Origin: Trichoplax sp. H2
Lineage: Eukaryota; Placozoa; Uniplacotomia; Trichoplacea
Assembly (NCBI GenBank): GCA_003344405.1
Contig: NOWV01000022.1
Coordinates: forward strand, 372,001 to 436,000
Length of the DNA stretch: 64,000 nucleotides
Direction: 5' to 3'
Positions 23,434 through 37,038 of this stretch are shown in pieces. Position 1 is the stretch's first letter. Every line of letters begins with the position of its first letter. A program made the translations under genes and the position numbers. Below the pieces are notes generated by a model. The model was not told the DNA's origin. It saw only the letters and a list, made by a program, of their open reading frames with translations, and searched no databases.

Positions 23434-25160
23434 ATGCATCGAACTCGTTTTATTTTGTCGCGTTTTCATATTTTGGGCGCTTCTGTTGCTGTAGGTGTTG
23501 GTCTAACTTATACCATCCATCGTCAATCGCAATATGGTAAAATCAATGCAGCTGTTAAACAACTAGACGATCAAGTATTCCAGCATACACCAACTAAATG
23601 GAATTATAATTGGGATAATCGTCAACCATTGGCCAAGGATGACTCTTCTAAAAATACAGTCATATCATCCGATCAATCTGCAATTCCTACAGCTTCTAGG
23701 ATGATTATTTTGATACGTCATGGTAATTATAATACTCGCGGTTTGGAAGACAGTGATAGGAAATTAACAATTTTAGGTCATCAACAGGCTCATGTCACTG
23801 GTAAAAGACTACAATCAATACTGACAATGCCGGTGGATAACGTCTATTATTCTACCATGACACGAGCTACGGAAACTGCCAACATTATTAATCAATACCT
23901 GAAATATAAACATATACAAAATTGTTCATTAATTGAAGAAGGTGCACCAATCCGTCCAGAACCTCCTCTATCATCCTATCGACCAGATGATTATGTACGA
24001 GTGATAAATTGAATTTGCATTTCTTTAGGTTATAAGTAAGAATATTGGCGTATTATACTAGCACTGTTTTACATCGATCAATACAGTAGTAAGCTTGTAC
24101 TTTTATCGCTATAGCAAGTTAGTCATTCTGATATGCTTGATAAACATAAATACACAACGTATTGACTTTATCATTCTGACTGTTTTCATAGCAGTATAAA
24201 GTTGATCATGCTCGAATAGAAAGTGCTTTCAGGAAATATTTCCACCGAGCTGATGTCGACCAGAAGGAGAATAGCATTGATGTCATCATTTGCCATGCAA
24301 ATGTAATAAGATATTTCGTTTGCAGGTAAGTAACAAGGAGAAAGAATCCTCCTAGAGAAGTTATCGAGTAGCAAATACTAACCAATATACAATATGCATG
24401 CGTACAATGGTACGTTACATAGTCGCAATTGTCCGGGTGGGGGAAATGTCCTGGAGGCAATTGTCCTAGAATCGTTACATAGATAGTAAATAAATATTAA
24501 AATCAATTTCTTCTCTAAATACTACACGCGGCGCTGATGTAACGTTAGCAAGATTAACTAACTTAAATAGCTGTGGACGTTAGTATAGCAGATCCTATAT
24601 TATAATTAGTAGAGACGCCTCATCTATCTTAATGATAATAGCGTTATCGACGAAAAAGAACAGTAAAATATATAAACAATGTATCTATGCCTCGATTGGA
24701 AAGGTTGATGGTAGTATGTGGCACCAGTCAATAAAATTCCCTACTGTGCTAATTAGCAAGTTACGCAGTAGTTACTTGTATGGTGGTGGAAGATGTTTTT
24801 TATTAGTTGCATAGAAAGTGAGGTCTTTCTGTAATTGCTGGTTCTTATCCTACGTTAACAATGAACTCTCAATAAAATTGTAATAAAAAGCTATTACTAT
24901 CCACTGACGTATTAACTGGATTTGAGTTTTATCACAATTAACTTTTAATAAGCTGATATAATAACTTTCATCTGATAAATATAGATAAAATATTCTTATT
25001 TTTTTGCAGAGCTCTCCAACTGCCACCTGAGGCTTGGCTGCGGATTAGTATTGGACACTGTAGTATAACTACAGTTGTAATTCGACCATCTGGTCGTGTA
25101 ACACTGCGTGGTTTAGGAGATATTGGACATGTACCTCCTGATCTCATCTCATTCTCCTAG
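23434..25160 (+). CDS. PGAM5-like histidine phosphatase, paralogue 2
   Basis: Exons: 23434 to 23994 or 24000 (two in-frame GT donors; cannot be decided by eye), 24195-24325, 25010-25160; 280 or 282 aa. Same gene plan and intron phases (0 and 2) as paralogue 1. The ATG at 23434 is the first in-frame Met; the frame extends six codons upstream only through a TTG. Features: N-terminal hydrophobic segment (about residues 12-27) matching the PGAM5 mitochondrial membrane anchor, WNYNWD (56-61, a variant of WDxNWD), catalytic RHG with H96, [11 protein letters not shown], second catalytic His in CHAN (about H221 in the shorter form), and C-terminal [14 protein letters not shown]. The short linker makes it closer in shape to vertebrate PGAM5 than paralogue 1 is. 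Expected role: protein phosphatase at mitochondria controlling mitophagy and cell-death signalling; inferred from family. Confidence 0.93.
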
Positions 25161-27275
25161 TTATATTCAAGTTTGAATGTTAACTCTTTTGAACGTACAA
25201 TACTTTCAGCATTCTTTTGCTAATGTTAACTTTATTTGTGTAACAAATCCTGTTAATAAGTTTATTCCTGATTGTAAATAACAATTTCAATGTGTGTTAA
25301 AATTTTAACCTCGCCTATGAAATTTACCAAAACTTGACCACGTAGATATTACCTATCTTTCGTTATTACTAATTAATTATATTTGTAGTATCAGTTTCGC
25401 ATTTGCTACTTTAAAGGTGAATACGCAATTATGTGCTCCATATTTTAAATATAATAAAGATGGAAGTATTACCCCGTGCAAAGAATACAGCTGCTATCAT
25501 GCTATCTTGTTGGTAACAATATCCTTAGTACTTTATCTAGTTTTTAACGGAAAATTTTTCAATGGTACCAGTCGAATATAGACCAAAGTAAATAAATAAA
25601 CAATCTCTGATATCCATTCGTATTATGAAATTACATTAATTTCTATTTTATAGCATGCAGATTTTGATACATTAATTTTAGTGTATTCGTCATCCTGACA
25701 TCTAGGTCGATACAATTCGAAAATTGTATTATCAATCGCATAACATACCTGTTAAATAACCCAAAATGCAGCATAATATTTAAAAAATCTATGACACTAC
25801 TGCTGCAGGACGTTTATTTATAAATTTATATGATATGCTACAAAACATTTAAACTGCCATACCCCAAAATAAACGGCAATTTCCAACATAATAATGCCTT
25901 TAGTATTTATTAATTACAATTAGTTTAAACCATGAATTTATGCTATCAGATCACTATTAGTATCTAGCTATTAAGCAAGAATACTTTCTGTACACATCAT
26001 TATCCAATTTAATTTGGTATTAGTATTCAGAGATATTTACTAATAATGCTAATTCAAATAGAATCTATCCATTCACACTTGGTAACTTTTGACCAAATTA
26101 TACCAACATATTATCAACAGTGCCTAAATAGCATTTATCCAGCAGCCCTACTATATATATTGGAAGACAGAATATCTATCTGGTCATTCGTCTAATATGC
26201 TCTGATAGCCCAGAAAAGTATACCATACAAGAACTAGTGGTAAATAATCTCGGAAATCGATTGATTAATTAATTTGTATCTGTGTACTCATTTTTAAATT
26301 TCTGATACGTAGGAATTACGTAAATAAGTGCTTATCATTTGCTCTAATTTTTAATATCGCAAAAGTATTACAATAGCTTCTCTATACAGTGGATCTTGCA
26401 ATTCTGCTTCATTTTGCGCTGGCGTTTGACGTCTCCTAATTAAAATCAGCATACAAACAAACTATAATTCAATCATATTTAATAACAACTACAATGGTTG
26501 AGTTTCTACTTTCGTATTTGATTAAGTTTTTGTTGTATGGAAATCAATTTTAGTCATGCCCGTGTGTAAAAACTGATGACTTGCCTAGGCTAAATATGAT
26601 AAAGTGGCTTAAAAATAATAAAATAAGAACTACGATGTCTTGTAAACTTCACTTTATTTCATAAATTAAGTTCGACTTGCAACTATAATTGTAATCTTAA
26701 GCTAATTTGGGTCTGGATGTAACAACTCAGTAGTTGGAACAAGACAACAAGACTTAGCTTAAGATACTAAGTCAAGTTTAGAACTAAAGTTATCAACAAC
26801 AGTTATCTATATTTCAAGAAAAATCATGGCTATATAGATAACGTTTATGCGTAAACATATTGCTATTGCTATCTCTATCACTTAATTTAGTTTTCATCAC
26901 CCTAGTAAATATGTAACAGATTTTCCTACGTTATCCCACTTTTTCTATGACTCTTGTCTAGAACAACGTTTGACGACTATAACATTAAACGTTCAATCGT
27001 AATCATAATATCAAAATATTCTAATAATAGCTTTACTACATTTAGTATCAATAAGGTATCGGCATGTCATCAAATACATAAGGATCTTCTAGAAATATAA
27101 ATGTCCTATTCTAAGACCTATTTTTACTTAAGTACATTTTAATGTCCAAAATTATAAGATTTATACTTTACAATACTAACGGTATTGTAACACTGTACTA
27201 CAACAAGATATATTGAAATAAAAAATTACCGCATTATAGCTGCTAATTCTAATTTTAATGATCTTAATCGTTATA
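25161..27275. other. Intergenic region between convergent PGAM5 paralogue 2 and SVOP-like gene C
   Basis: AT-rich, no independent gene recognised. A possible terminal micro-exon of gene C at 26435-26409 (-) is discussed in the findings. Confidence 0.5.
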
Positions 27276-30200
27276 TCATACCTGTAATAATCTTCCTCTG
27301 GTTTCAATTGGTAAAGTCAGCGCGAGAATACCACTTGATAAACATAAAATTGTATAAATTAATAAGCCTGCCAGATTAGATTTGGGAAAGATGACCTGTA
27401 AATAAGAAAAAATTACACATTACACTTACAAAATTTCTAGTAAACTATTCGCTTAAAATTATCTTAATTGGTTTTAGGGACTGCTCGAAGGAAGAGAAAG
27501 TCCCTGCTAGTTGACTGCCTCTTAAATAAACCGCAAATACCCCTTTAATAAGCTACGGATCGTAAATTAAAAGTTATAATTAAGAAATAACCTGAGCTAC
27601 AAGAGGACTAATGAAAACACCAAAACGATTAGCAGCGCTACACATTCCAAGGCCAATAGCTCTAATGCTTGTAGGATATACCTAGAAATAATTCAGGTTA
27701 TGAAATAATTTAAAGTAATCTACCATAGTTGTCGAAAATTTCATTTAGACTTTACTAATGTTTTCATTAAATTATTACATCCTGCACTGCCATAAATTTA
27801 GCTAATTATATAATTATCTACTCATTCAGTTATTCTATGTTATTACAAGTTCTAACAAGTTTATATCAGGCTATGATACATTTTTATTAAACCGAAATAT
27901 TAAAGAGATGTAATATATAAAGCGATTTAGAAAAGCAATTTTTACCAGTACGTGTTATATATACATGTAGACGCATTAACAAATGTAAGTGCCGAAACAA
28001 ACTGGCACAAGGCTGCGATTTATATCCTGATCGAGATTATTAAGGCATAAAATACTACTAGTATCTTATTAAAATTAAAAATAGGGCGGAATGCATTAAT
28101 AGATTAGATTAATTTCATACCTCTGCTGTATAAAGGATTATCGTCTGAAACACTGCATTTGAGAATGCTCTAGTACAGCTTAATAGAATAGTTTTCGTCG
28201 CTCTATAACAAAGAACACATAACAGGTACATCAATTTGATAAATTAACCATTAGATAGGCAAACATTATTCACTATTAATAAATCCTAAAACTATATTTG
28301 CTCAACTTTATATATACAGATAGTCAATTAGGAGAAATATTATACTAATAAATATTGTAAAATGATATCTTAAAACATAATAATCTAAAGAACGGTTAAC
28401 CTAGTAATATTAGGAATATCAAAATGAAGTCTAATTGATACCGTAACATACAAATATAAAAGTTTAATATAAAGCCTTAGCCGTACAATAGGACCAGAGA
28501 TATTATAATTCTTTCCTCATGATCACCGTTAATATCTGTAATTTAATGACTATTCTGCCGTTACGTGACAAAAGGAAGCAAGGTCAATTTTTTCGAAAAT
28601 TGAGTTTATTGACTCTAATTAGTTATTAGGGTGTGATCTAACGGCAGACTAAATTTGATGCTGTTCCTAGTATTCTCTGCCTATTTTTTTACTCAATTGG
28701 TATGACCCATTGAAACGGAATTTCTACCATTATATCGTACGCTAAGTTCTACAAAGTTACTAAACATCGCTGAGATGGCTATATGGCCTTGCTTCCTTGT
28801 GTCATATAAGGGCAGTATTGGTAAGTATCGGAAACTATTAGAGTCATAATTGCAATCTATAGTAAATTTTTAGATAAAAGGTCCATAGATAACACAATAT
28901 GAAGTCCAAGCACATATTTATACTATAATAAGTGTTCTATCATAGCTGTGATAATAAAGGAGCATACAACATGGATCAGGACGGAGACGGTCTAATATCA
29001 TGCAATATCACACATCAGATACACAGCTACTAAACTTTAAAATTATACAACATATACTAGTATGCATAATTACTATCATTAATAATTTTATTTCAGGCAA
29101 AAGTTATATTGAGAGAATTGTTTGTATTCCAAACTTACGATGAAGTACATGCTATTAAAAACGGAATGGGAATTCCTGCTAGGAAAAACTGCAACGCTAT
29201 ACCTTTCCTTCTTCCCAGTAATTGAATTATAATAAAGGAGACTATTAACCCTACCAAAAATAAGGCAAGTGATCATTAAGCATATTTATTAATTACGCTT
29301 AGACATTATATTCAATTGACGTCCTGGTATAAATCGAAAACTTATATTTAGGAGACTTAATGCTAAAACAAGAAACATATGACATTATGAGTCCATTGTT
29401 AGATTTATCCTGCCGAAATCTACCTGCAGAATAATCCTGAATACTAATGATCTCCTGTCATCAGGAGTCTATCTTAGACAAAAACTGAAACCAAGCTTTA
29501 TTAAAAGTCAGTCAATCTATAGTACAATGACAGTAACATTAGTTATCCTTACTTAAATAATACTTGCATTATAAAATTTTGCATTTATCTATAAAAGAAT
29601 ATATAATGTCATAGACAACAAATAGCAAAGTATACTATCCGATGAAAATAAGATAAGCATTAATTAGCAAAAATCACTTCATGACATGTCGTTTTACGTA
29701 TAGCTATACTTATTTACAGCATATTTAATTATTCAAGTTACTAACCAGGAATCTCAGCGAATGCTGTAGCTATAAGATATTGATAATGTTTGGTGGTTAA
29801 TGGCTTACAGGAGCAATCACTAATCGTGTTCCTTACAGTGTTATCATTTCCTAACAGATTTTAATTTTTACCAGGTAAGTCTGATTGTCATAATTGCGAC
29901 GATAATATTAATAATAAAACATGTTGTGTAAATTGTGTTATTTGATTACCACAATTTTGATTGACAAGCAGAAGTGGGGATAATAAAATCATACCAAAAT
30001 AGCAAAACCCAGCGCTGCTCCTAATTCATAGAAATCATTACTTAAATACATGAAATAATTACTACTTACTAATGTCTTTCTGATATTTAATATCTATCCG
30101 TGCCATAGGTAGTAGCAATAAGTCGATACTACTTATGATAGCATAAGCTACTCAAAAAATTATTACAGCAGTACCTAAGAATATAAATATCTTGATTAGC

Positions 30201-33200
30201 TATGTAATTTATTGACAACAAATAAACAAACTTACCAAATAAGAAATAATAAAATTGTTGTCTTTCGATGTTGCTTCTTGAATAAGGTACGGATTTGTCC
30301 AAGACTATCCTATGATTGGAAATGAATATTTCTCACTGTAAGTGCAATCTTTTATAAATATATATCTTCTATTCTAAATATATGCTCCGTAGATATATCA
30401 AAATACATATGTAATAATTCGACCGTATCTAATGTAGAAGTTCTATGATTATAATAGACCTTTTCTGGTACAATGAGATCTCCTTCTAAAAGAGATACTC
30501 CATTTGCTTTAGCACCATCAGCTAAGACCTTAAGGGTTTTGTTACGTTGACCAGAAACTAGATAGAATCGGGGAGATTCAGGTACGAACTAAGATATAGA
30601 AATGTTAGTATTAGTAACGCCATTTTTGTTTTAGCAAACTAAATTGTAATAGCGTTCTTAACATTTCCTACCTTGTATAAAAGGCAGAATGCAAGGCATG
30701 GGATACTAGCAAATCCAAGAACGTATCGCCAATCTAGTGTTGGCATAACAAGCATCGCTATTAAATTGGTAAGACAGCCACCGATAGACCAAAATACCTA
30801 CCAAGTCATGAAAGTATTCAAATTAATATATTTAAAATTTTAACTATTTAAAATATTCATATTTAAAATAGAGTAGAAAATTAATAGTTATACCGCAAGG
30901 ACAAGTATTGATAGGCATCGATAAATTTCTGGTAAAAACTCGCAGTAAATAGTAACTCTAATTCGATAGAATAGTTTCGAAATGCATTTAAAACAGTAGT
31001 CATGCTTAATTAATTAGTTTATAAAAATTTGTATTCTAATAATATCATACTAAAAGATTAATCGTTTCAAGCTGTAACTGAATTATATTGGTAGTACCAT
31101 CTCATATAATACACGATAGCGTTACTAGCAATGTTAGATATCTTACACTTGGATAGCACCAGAAATACCAAAGCCAGTAAGACCTCGTGTAAATACTATC
31201 CAAAAAAAACTTGGAGAAGTGGCAGAGAGTAGAGCATAAACAAATGTCCATAAAGTGGAATAGAAAACCGCCTATTTATGAAAAAGATAGAAACAGAGTA
31301 AAAATTTGTAAAGGATTGAATACTTTGAACAGCATCGGGCGGTTTCAAGTTTCTATGATTTATAAGAACTAGACTAGACAATTTTAAGTTTTAGTGTGCT
31401 TAACTAGACAAAAACAGAATATTTTAAATTAATGGTAGATAATTACAAGGTTCTACTCTTTAATTCCTTAGAAATAGATCTTTCCATCTAAAGAATTTAA
31501 CTTATTTATTAGGTAATTTCAGAAATTAAACGTAGCTGAATCTCTAATACTAATCAATTACAAAGATCTATATATAATTAAAATAAAACTTATTATAGCA
31601 ACTTTAACACCCACTTTGATTAGGTAAATATCACTAGTCAATATTTCGAAGTAATACCTAGATCTTAAAGTTCGATACTCTGATATATGAGTAGAAAAAT
31701 ATTTATATTGATCTTCATATTTGATTTATTTAACTAGGGAGATATGGAATATATTCTGACTAACACTAGACGATTTTAAACTTTCATATTCTAAATTATC
31801 GAAGCTTAATACATGAATACAGTCATCTTAATAATTAGGTATATTTTATTTTGTAGGTGATAGTTTAAATAATGATTGTAATCAGTATTTAGAAATATAT
31901 TGACTGTGAAAAAACTAAAGATATAGATGGATACGCATTTCATAATACAATCAATCTATACTATGCGCTATACTGCTTTAATCCGATTGTATCATTTATC
32001 AACAAATATTAAATTATACTCTAACACGATACCATTTTCCTTCCGTAAACATCAGAATACCATCCCCAAACAGGGTCACCAATGAACATACCAATAAATG
32101 ATACCTGAAGAAGTTCAATTTATTAACAAAATTATACTACTTGCTTTGATATTGCTCTCTTTTATTAATTTTAGATAATTCAAAATAAATTTTATCTCTC
32201 TTAATAGAACTACCATTGATATCAAAGCTGCTTGTATTGAAGAAATATTCCAAGCGCATTCTAAAGCACTGGTTAAAATAGATTGGAGGTATACCTCCAT
32301 ACCAGCCACAATCTACAGTAAGCCATCAGAAAGTACATCCATTGTTTTCATCATATTTATAATATAAAAATAGAATCAAGTTGTTTTCTTTACTTATATA
32401 GAAGAATATTAATTATTCTCATCATATTATGATAAAAGCAGTCGCTACTTCCACGTAAGAGGTTAGATACTACGTTCATAGTCATTAATAAAATATCAAT
32501 AAATAGGATTAGAGCGGTATCTAAGCCAGGATTGTTAATCTAGAATAGCAAAAGTGGATACGCTCGCCATCATTTCTGATTGAAACATATATAATACCAC
32601 GGAGGTGTAGAATCTGTGCCTACCTAAAACAACACATGTATCTCAATATATTGTATGCCATTTCCAGTATCTAAGTAGTCATTCTCTCAAGAAAAAACTA
32701 GCGTTAATTCAATGTTTTTTTCTTAAGTTTGATTGACACTTTCAAGATATGAATATAAGTTGATGTACGGTACTCGTCATCATTTCTAATTAAAATATAT
32801 ATAATATCGTAGAAGTGCAGGATGTGTGCTTATTTTAAACAATACACATATCCGGATATATACTGTGCATATTTCTAAAGTTTATGCATTATTCTTTAAA
32901 GAAAAAACTAGCCGTAATTTAATGTTTTTCTCTTAAGTTTGATTAACACTCCCAAGATATGCATCTAAAATGCAAGCTGGAGTGATCGCTGACTGAATAT
33001 CCTGCTGTAAGATCGTTATTCATGGCTAATATAAAATAAATTGTCAGTTGCAGTATTGTACCATCACTGAATTAATAATGATAGGATAGTTTTTATCAGT
33101 TCCAACATTATTATTTACCAGCTACAGGACTATTTTTTAATTTTTATCAATACAGACTTAATTTAGTCGTCTTTGCTTTGTAAAAATCGATCGAAATAGC

Positions 33201-33990
33201 GGACATAGTACACTCTTAGTTTGGTAGAGTTATTCTAAAGTTGTAAGCAATGTACAATAGGCTACTTAATTTCGTTAAAGGCTAATTTTGATTCAATTTA
33301 GCATAACATTCGTTGACTAGTAAAATAATTTTATTCGGCGTAGTATTGCCTACACCAAGAAATTAATATGGTATCAATTTCTATCTGCTTGACTAACCCA
33401 AATACAGCCTGCCAAGAATGTAAGTTTAATTTGATACGGACCAAACCCAATATGATTGATATACTCTTCAATAGAATAAGCCTTTCTAAGATTAAAATCT
33501 GCGATAAAATAAAGAAACTTTATCAATTTTGCTACTTGAAACTGTATAAGTTTGGACAAAAGCTTTTGCTGCCATCCTTAAGCCAAAAATGTTTTTGATA
33601 TAAATTGAGGCGATTAGACAAATTTTATATCCGGTAATGATGAGTGGCAAATATCATAGACAGTATTAGTAAATCGTACTTAAAGAAGTATAAAATAGAC
33701 TAAAATAGTATTTCGGCCATTTAAACTATTGCGATTCTATTACAGATTAATGATCTTTCTAGGAATATCAAGGAAGTTGGGAAATGGGCCAGGATCACTG
33801 AATGCATTCTGAATAGTAAATGTTATCATTTTAAGTTTATACTGATAACTGCTAACTTACGCTGCTATATTATAGGGTTGACATAAAATTAGAAAGTCAA
33901 AGCAAGTACTTTTTATACTTTACTAGATAAATTGGATGTTGTTGATTGCTTTAATAGTCTTTCCCTAACTTCTGAGTCTGTTTCAGCCAT
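27276..33990 (-). CDS. SVOP/SV2-like MFS transporter, gene C (15 exons, divergent)
   Basis: Exons: 33990-33919, 33481-33398, 32312-32214, 32104-32033, 31271-31147, 30957-30894, 30797-30672, 30588-30460, 30309-30236, 30020-29950, 29850-29746, 29250-29139, 28202-28121, 27681-27592, 27395-27276; about 474 aa. Exons 3-15 match genes A and B in size and phase (exon 11 is three codons shorter). Motifs: HIGFGPYQIKL, motif A GWYSDVYGRK, TRGLTGFGISG, VTIYCEFLPE, PESPRF, CSCKPL in the exofacial loop, LGRRK, YPTSIRAIGLG and PIETRGR. The TM1 segment reads IVAGMEVY where A, B and D read xVDAMExM, so the conserved aspartate is missing. Exon 1 is the least certain: the ATG at 33990 gives 24 codons ending at a GTATAA donor, joining exon 2 in phase 0, whereas the other three genes use phase 1 here. 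Most diverged member of the cluster; substrate unknown. Confidence 0.87.
32554..32961. repeat. Direct repeat, two units of about 200 bp, in intron 2 of gene C
   Basis: Unit 1 (32554-32751) and unit 2 (32762-32961) share CATCATTTCT(G/A)ATT, ATATATAATA, AAGAAAAAACTAG, AATGTTTTT, TCTTAAGTTTGATT and CAAGATATG in the same order. They are moderately diverged. Intronic, so probably without coding consequence. Confidence 0.8.
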
Positions 33991-35228
33991 GTTTCTCTTT
34001 CGCAGTACGCGTACTATTTTATACCGAAATAACTATCGATTAACACAATCTTAAGAACTGAGTAAATCACAACTTAATTCTAGTCGATAGCTATAGCACA
34101 ATTGAGGTTGAAATAGGTTGTTTTCTATCCAAACTGATGATAAAATGACAGGTTTATCGATTTATTGAAAGAGCTGTATAAAATTATAGAACTTTAAATA
34201 CACTAGAAAATGCTATTACTGACAAACTACGATCGAAAATAACGTCCTTGAGTTCGTTTTCCAGAGTTATAACGCTGTAAAAGTATCTATTCTATGAACA
34301 ACATGTATTTAAGAGTAATTTTTCGACACTATATTATACATGGGTTCTAATCCTATAGTTTCTATCGTCAATAAACTCAAGCAAAAATAGATCTTAGACT
34401 GTTGCAGTATTCTAAGATATCTACATTTAAAATTACTATTTTATATCTGTCTTCTCGTTAGCTTCAACGAGAATTTTACTCAATAGCCATTGATTCTGCA
34501 ATGGGCTAGGCCGACGGAACGATCAACAGGTCTATTCTTAAGCAATTGTAAGTACCATCCCATAGGGATTTTGTGGCTATGGCATTGTTTTATTCAATTG
34601 TAATCTAGCTATTTATCTTATTGTAAAGTAACTTACTATAGTGATTGTAGACTATTAGCCATGTTTAGTGTGATGTACAGAAGTGTCTTTTCTATATTTA
34701 TCTTATGATACAGTATATTTAGTAGCCCATAATTATACAGTAGGCCGTAAGAATAGACTCTATGCTAGAGTACAGATGACCATATACAGTAAGGTGTTGA
34801 GCTACTAATAAGGTTAGAGGTAGAAATAGATATGTAAATCATATAGTAGTATATGCTTAGTTCATTGTACTTTGAGTGGTAGGAATAATGTCTACGAAAA
34901 TACAGTAATCATTTCTATACTGGATTAATGATGGTTCGTTATAAAATATTGGAACTAATAATAAGCTGAATATGTGTAAAATATAGTAGAATGCTGCTAT
35001 GCTGATTGTAGCTACGAAACACTACGGAGAGTATAAAAGCTGGAAACATTAGATTATCTGATTGTTCTTTCTAGAAATTTTTCAGTAGTTATATTCGGCT
35101 AGATTAGGGCAGCATGTAGCTAGTCTTTGTATGAGATCTAATAAAGCTCCAATTTTCTACAACTTTGGAATTTTCGTGATCGGATTTTATCACGCTTATC
35201 TATATATAATCCTACTTAGCCAAAAAAC

Positions 35229-35342
35229 ATATTTTAAACCACCAAAGCTATTCGAATGATTTAATAGCTTTGATGGCTTCAATATATTTTATGCTATCTA
35301 GAAGTTATGCATAAATAAGCTATGATGGTTTAAAATATATTT
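35229..35342. repeat. Short inverted repeat in the C/D spacer
   Basis: The arm ATATTTTAAACCACCAAAGCT (about 35229-35249) is nearly complementary to AGCTATGATGGTTTAAAATAT (about 35322-35342). Further degenerate copies of GATGATTTAAAATAT and CATAAATAAG follow to about 35420, so it is part of a small worn repeat cluster. Confidence 0.6.
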
Positions 35343-35485
35343 AAAGCTTTTATGTTCAAACATAAATAAGTTTTGATGATTTAAAATATGATTCTATACT
35401 ATCTAGAGATTACATATAAAGATTAATAATTTCGGCATATCTGTAGTATTGGCTTAATGTTTAAATGAGTAAGCAAATCCTCTTA

Positions 35486-35726
35486 GTAGTAGTATGGTAT
35501 CTTAGTAGTCTAGTCTAAGAATTGACGTATATATCTTATGGTTGATTTCCCTACTACTTGGAGTGCTAACTCCTATCGGAACGTTAAGTAACCTTTTTAT
35601 ATAATAATAACGAACTTCAATTACAGTCTCGACAGGAGTTTACTCATCAAGTAGCACGTAAATCAATCAAAAGACAAATATACTAATTCTTAAATTAGAT
35701 TGTTACAAAGCTATAATACTACGAAT
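35486..35726. repeat. Long imperfect inverted repeat (about 97-nt arms)
   Basis: The left arm (35486-35582) aligns with the reverse complement of 35626-35726 along its whole length, with scattered mismatches and a few indels. Matching blocks, left arm versus reversed right arm, include GTAGTAT, TAAGAATT, GTTGATTT versus GATTGATTT, CTACTTG and ACTCCT. The loop is about 43 bases and AT-rich. It may be a MITE/fold-back element or a transcribed hairpin. No flanking target-site duplication was confirmed. Confidence 0.7.
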
Positions 35727-37038
35727 AGAATTTGCTGAGTCATTGAAACATAAAGCTAATATTGTAGATACGCTAGGATTAGTAATCTTCATACTTAATA
35801 CTTAGATAGCAAAATAATATACCGTAATTTTAATCATCTAAGCTATTCGAATAACTTAAATTATTGCTCTATATAGTTATTGTACGTAAAAATCAACAGG
35901 CAGTTCATTCAAGCTAAATATAAAGAATTGATCACTTTATTAGTTCAATGTTATTTATGTAATTTAAAAGAGGGGAAAATGATTAGTGTAATCGATATTT
36001 ACTACCGATAGCATATTTAAATGATTGCAATTTATGTTAGCAACCCGCGTTAGCGTAATGCCGAAGATACAATGATATCAATATAAAGACCTATTAACCC
36101 ATCACATTATTTCGATCACCTTTACGCCAAAAATACTACATATTCGAATTAAAACCACGATATACTCGTTTCTTTGAATTTCCATCAATAAATGATGTCA
36201 GATACTGAAGAATGATTAAAAAAAGTCTATGAAAATAGTTGCTTAATTGCATACTAAATTAGATGAACAAAGCAACGGATATCTGAGTAGTTATATTAAA
36301 TATTGATAGTAATTTACATGCAAAAATCAGGCTTGCAAAGTGGTAATCAATCAAGATGGGATTGAATTAAGAAAAACTCACAAAATCACGATAACTATCT
36401 GAATTTGTACCAATACTAATGTTAATACTGAAGATTAGAAATAGTTTGGAAAGGTAGTTGCAGGATCATGAGCGGAATCACTCGAATAGATGACCTAAAA
36501 AGCACCGTAATTTTGTTAATGCATTTAAATACAGTAAAAATCAACCCTGTAATATAATAGAAGAAATTAGTTCTATAGTAATCCTAACAGCATAGTTCTA
36601 TCGTTATAATAAGATCATTTTTAGCATACTTCAAACTGAAGTAGTTCCGAAGTTAATTTATTTAGAGCAATTTTATACCTCAGTTATCAATTAAATTAAT
36701 AAACGATGAATAAAACTCTAGTTTAAATATTCAACTCTTGTACTACTAGTGACCTTTGGACAATGGCCTCTGCTCCCTTGCATTTGTATTATTATTATAC
36801 GAGCTAAGGTAATTAATTGCTTTTCTATTAACTATCTTACTATACATTAAGCTTAAAGTCTTATTTAATGTCACTGCAAGATATTGTACACGTACATGTA
36901 TCTCATCAGGATCTAATACGCGATAATAACGCTTCCTTTCAGACACTCTCATACCAAGCATGTCTCTATAGACTCGTTTTATATACAAATATCTACATGG
37001 GTTCCTACTAGGACATTGTAAACCTGTTTAAAAATCTA

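Larger units (their letters stand above)
33991..37038. other. Divergent spacer between SVOP-like genes C and D
   Basis: The two genes start 3.0 kb apart and point away from each other, so this holds both promoters. It contains the fold-back repeats listed separately at 35229-35342 and 35486-35726. An open frame at 36746-36988 (-) has no homology or splice support that I can see. Confidence 0.5.

Noticed and set aside
36746-36988. 80-codon frame on the - strand with RYYRVLDPDEIHVRV-type sequence
   Set aside because: The long frame opens with TTG, lies in the divergent promoter of genes C and D, has no splice partners, and I recognise no family.
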